8,077 nt of DNA, taken from contig NHIT01000015.1 in the NCBI GenBank assembly GCA_002171925.1, forward strand, positions 32,301-40,377, given 5' to 3'. This DNA comes from Candidatus Pelagibacter sp. TMED196 (GTDB lineage Bacteria > Pseudomonadota > Alphaproteobacteria > Pelagibacterales > Pelagibacteraceae). Below, one piece after another: positions 5,845-8,077 of the stretch. Numbering within the stretch: position 1 is the first letter of the stretch; each line of letters starts with the position of its first letter. A model generated the notes under the pieces. It saw only the letters and a list, made by a program, of their open reading frames with translations. It did no database searches and was not told the DNA's origin. The translations under genes and the position numbers were made by a program.

Positions 5845-6387
5845 ATGAAGATTTTAAAGAGACTTTTATTGATTTTTTTCATTCCGGCATTTTTAGTTTC
5901 ATGCGGAGGAGGTTTAAAACTTCCAAAAGCTGGCGACGCAAGAAATATCCCTTCGGATGGAAGAGAAAGAGCCAAACAAAATATAGAGGAAGGCAGGGGC
6001 GTAAGTGCCAAAGATTTGTTTGGCGGAAATAAAAGTACAAACTATGAATTTAGTACATCAAACCCTTTATGGAGAGCAACATTTGATGTTATAGATTTTA
6101 TGCCATTAGTAACAGTAGATTATTCAGGAGGCATGATAATAACTGATTGGTACACAGACTCCAATACTACAAATGACTCATTAAAATTCACCATTAGATT
6201 TTTATCTAACCAGATTAGAGCTGACAGTTTAAAAATAATTATTCACAAAAAAACCTGTAAAGTACAAACAAATTGTATAGTAACAAAAATAACTTCTAAC
6301 AGACTAGAAGATACAATTAGATCAGATATAATTAAAAAAGCAGCTTTATTAGATGCAGAGTCAAAAAAGAAAAAAAAGAAAAGTTAA
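5845..6387 (+). CDS. DUF3576-family lipoprotein
   Basis: An envelope lipoprotein of unknown function, 180 residues from the ATG at 5845. This start gives a proper lipoprotein signal: MKILKR, a hydrophobic run, then the lipobox LVSC with Cys20, followed by Gly-Gly-Gly. The frame is open to an ATG at 5764, but that would put 27 residues before the signal and is rejected. The family core reads NPLWRATFDVIDFMPLV, then DYSGGMIITDWY, then QIRADSLKIIIHKK, and matches the alphaproteobacterial DUF3576 pattern as I remember it. The pair of Cys in the KKTCKVQTNC segment could form a periplasmic disulfide. The C-terminus is a Lys stretch (SKKKKKKS). In alphaproteobacteria this gene commonly precedes leuS, as here (32-nt gap), near LPS-assembly genes; a role in outer-membrane biogenesis is inference only. 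Confidence 0.87.
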   Translation: MKILKRLLLIFFIPAFLVSCGGGLKLPKAGDARNIPSDGRERAKQNIEEGRGVSAKDLFGGNKSTNYEFSTSNPLWRATFDVIDFMPLVTVDYSGGMIITDWYTDSNTTNDSLKFTIRFLSNQIRADSLKIIIHKKTCKVQTNCIVTKITSNRLEDTIRSDIIKKAALLDAESKKKKKKS

Positions 6388-6419
6388 TAAAAGATATAAT
6401 TTTTTAAAATTTAATTTCT

Positions 6420-8077
6420 ATGGATAAAATCAACATTTCAGACATAGATAAAAAATGGCAATCTTTTTGGTCTAAGAAAAAAAACAAATTCAAAAATACA
6501 AACAAAGAAAAGAAATTTTACTGTCTTGAAATGTTTCCGTATCCTTCGGGTAAGATTCATATGGGTCACGTAAGAAACTATGCAATTGGGGATGTTATTG
6601 CTAGATATAAAATGATCAATGGATTTAATGTTCTGCATCCAATGGGATGGGATGCATTTGGTCTTCCAGCTGAAAATGCAGCGAGAGAAAATAATTTAAA
6701 TCCTAAAGATTGGACAAAAAAAAATATATCTACAATGAAATATCAGCTTCAATTATTAGGCCTTTCTATAGACTGGGATCTTGAAATTTCTACTTGTGAT
6801 GAAGAATATTATAAACATCAACAAGAGTTATTTATTGATTTTTATAACAAAGGATTGGTTGTAAGAAAAGAAACTTATGTAAATTGGGATCCGGTAGAAA
6901 AAACTGTTTTGGCTAATGAACAAGTTATTGATGGAAGAGGTTGGCGTTCAAATGCACTAGTTGAAAGAAAGAAATTGCATCAATGGTTTTTTAATATTTC
7001 AAAATTTTCAAATGAGCTACTTGATGATTTAAATACTCTAAAAAAATGGCCAGAAAGAGTCAAGCTAATGCAAAAAAATTGGATAGGCAAATCTATTGGC
7101 TGCGAAATAGATTTTAAAATTTCCAAAAACGATAAATCAGTGAAAGTTTTTACTACTCGTCCAGATACAATTTTTGGTGCAACTTTTTTAGCAATATCAG
7201 CCGACCATCCATTATGTGAAAGTTATATTAAACAAACAAAATTTTTAGAATTTAAAAAAAAATGTTCTCAAGTTGGAACTACCGAGGAAGCTATTGCTAA
7301 TGCAGAAAAGATAGGTTTTAAAACTGATTTGGAAGCTGAACATCCTTTTATTACCGGCAAGAAAATTCCTATCTATGTTTCTAATTTTATACTAATGGAC
7401 TATGGAACAGGCGCAATATTTGGATGCCCCGCACATGATCAAAGGGACTTTGATTTTGCGACAAAATACAAAATTGAAATAATACAAGTTGTAAAATCAA
7501 AAGATTTTGAAAAGGTAAAAGCACAGAAAAAGGCTTTTACTGGTGACGGTTCAATAATAAATTCTGATTTTTTAAATGGTCTTACAATTACTGAGGCTAA
7601 AGAAAAAATTGTAAAAGAAATTGAAAAAAAGAAAATTGGAAAAAGGAAAGTAACATTTAGACTTAAAGATTGGGGCGTATCAAGACAAAGATATTGGGGT
7701 TGCCCAATTCCAATGATTTATCTTAAAAATGGCACCGTAGTTCCCGTAGATAAAAGCGAACTTCCAGTTAGATTACCAAATGACATTGATGTAAATTCCA
7801 AAGGGAATCCGCTTGATAATCATCCTACGTGGAAAAAAGCTAAGCATAAAAAAACTGGGGAGGACGCGATAAGAGAAACTGACACTTTAGACACATTTGT
7901 AGATTCCTCATGGTATTTTTTAAGATTTTGCTCGCCTAAACTTAAATCTAAACCATTCGACGAAGAAGCTTTTAAATACTGGATGCCAGTAGATCAATAT
8001 ATCGGAGGTATCGAGCATGCTATTTTACACTTACTTTATTCAAGATTTTTTATGAGAGCAATAAAGTTTTGTAAAAA
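6420..8077 (+). CDS. leuS: Leucyl-tRNA synthetase (3' partial)
   Basis: LeuRS charges tRNA-Leu with leucine and edits mischarged products. 552 complete codons are visible and the frame runs off the window end. The class I start block [22 protein letters not shown] is seen in parts: EMFPYPSG (37-44) and the HIGH-type HMGH (47-50), followed by [16 protein letters not shown]. The editing domain is present with the Thr-rich TTRPDTIFG (245-253) and [13 protein letters not shown] with Asp340, the expected editing Asp, so proofreading should be intact. [15 protein letters not shown] and [18 protein letters not shown] belong to the returning catalytic domain. The KMSKS loop, anticodon-binding and C-terminal domains lie beyond the window. 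The ATG at 6420 has no clear Shine-Dalgarno, and the upstream 32 nt are almost pure A/T. Probably co-transcribed with the lipoprotein gene. Confidence 0.98.
   Translation, partial: MDKINISDIDKKWQSFWSKKKNKFKNTNKEKKFYCLEMFPYPSGKIHMGHVRNYAIGDVIARYKMINGFNVLHPMGWDAFGLPAENAARENNLNPKDWTKKNISTMKYQLQLLGLSIDWDLEISTCDEEYYKHQQELFIDFYNKGLVVRKETYVNWDPVEKTVLANEQVIDGRGWRSNALVERKKLHQWFFNISKFSNELLDDLNTLKKWPERVKLMQKNWIGKSIGCEIDFKISKNDKSVKVFTTRPDTIFGATFLAISADHPLCESYIKQTKFLEFKKKCSQVGTTEEAIANAEKIGFKTDLEAEHPFITGKKIPIYVSNFILMDYGTGAIFGCPAHDQRDFDFATKYKIEIIQVVKSKDFEKVKAQKKAFTGDGSIINSDFLNGLTITEAKEKIVKEIEKKKIGKRKVTFRLKDWGVSRQRYWGCPIPMIYLKNGTVVPVDKSELPVRLPNDIDVNSKGNPLDNHPTWKKAKHKKTGEDAIRETDTLDTFVDSSWYFLRFCSPKLKSKPFDEEAFKYWMPVDQYIGGIEHAILHLLYSRFFMRAIKFCK

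Noticed and set aside
6438..6638. Minus-strand open frame of 66 codons opposite the start of leuS
   Set aside because: Fully antisense to the conserved HIGH region of leuS; no motif.

Overview
This is an AT-rich, tightly packed chromosomal segment from an alphaproteobacterium, most likely a SAR11/Pelagibacterales (marine oligotroph) type. The basis is very A/T-biased coding with many Lys, Asn and Ile codons, almost no intergenic DNA, an alphaproteobacterial DUF3576-type lipoprotein directly before leuS, and slimmed-down versions of housekeeping proteins. The species-level call is inference; no rRNA or tRNA gene lies in the window.

Layout. (1) Positions 1-2198, plus strand: a collinear housekeeping run of dapB (5' end cut off by the window), nth (endonuclease III) and a PfkB/adenosine-kinase-like sugar kinase, with gaps of 10 and 1 nt. 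(2) Positions 2185-4650: a chain of genes that switch strand repeatedly and leave essentially no spacer. A 38-codon ArfA-like ribosome-rescue gene (minus, TTG start) overlaps the kinase tail and sits behind an OmpR-type winged-helix regulator (minus). That regulator's start codon shares an ATGCAT with the start of an L,D-transpeptidase-like gene (plus), whose frame is broken at an A11 run. Next come a YggS-type PLP-binding protein (minus) and a degenerate ThiE-like protein (plus), whose start codons share CATG. (3) Positions 4596-5844: a strong hairpin terminator, an outer-membrane porin (minus) with a good Shine-Dalgarno, and the only real intergenic region of the window (about 184 bp). (4) Positions 5845-8077, plus strand: a DUF3576-type lipoprotein, then leuS (leucyl-tRNA synthetase), cut off by the window end.

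Working together: most genes are core metabolism (lysine/diaminopimelate synthesis, base-excision repair, PLP homeostasis, thiamine-family enzyme, tRNA charging) or envelope functions (L,D-transpeptidase, porin, lipoprotein). No mobile element, CRISPR array or defence island was seen. The most notable points are the very small ArfA-like gene, the A11 frame break in the L,D-transpeptidase, and an intrinsic terminator that lies inside the 3' end of the ThiE-like coding sequence and would make stop-less transcripts, the substrate that ArfA-type factors act on.
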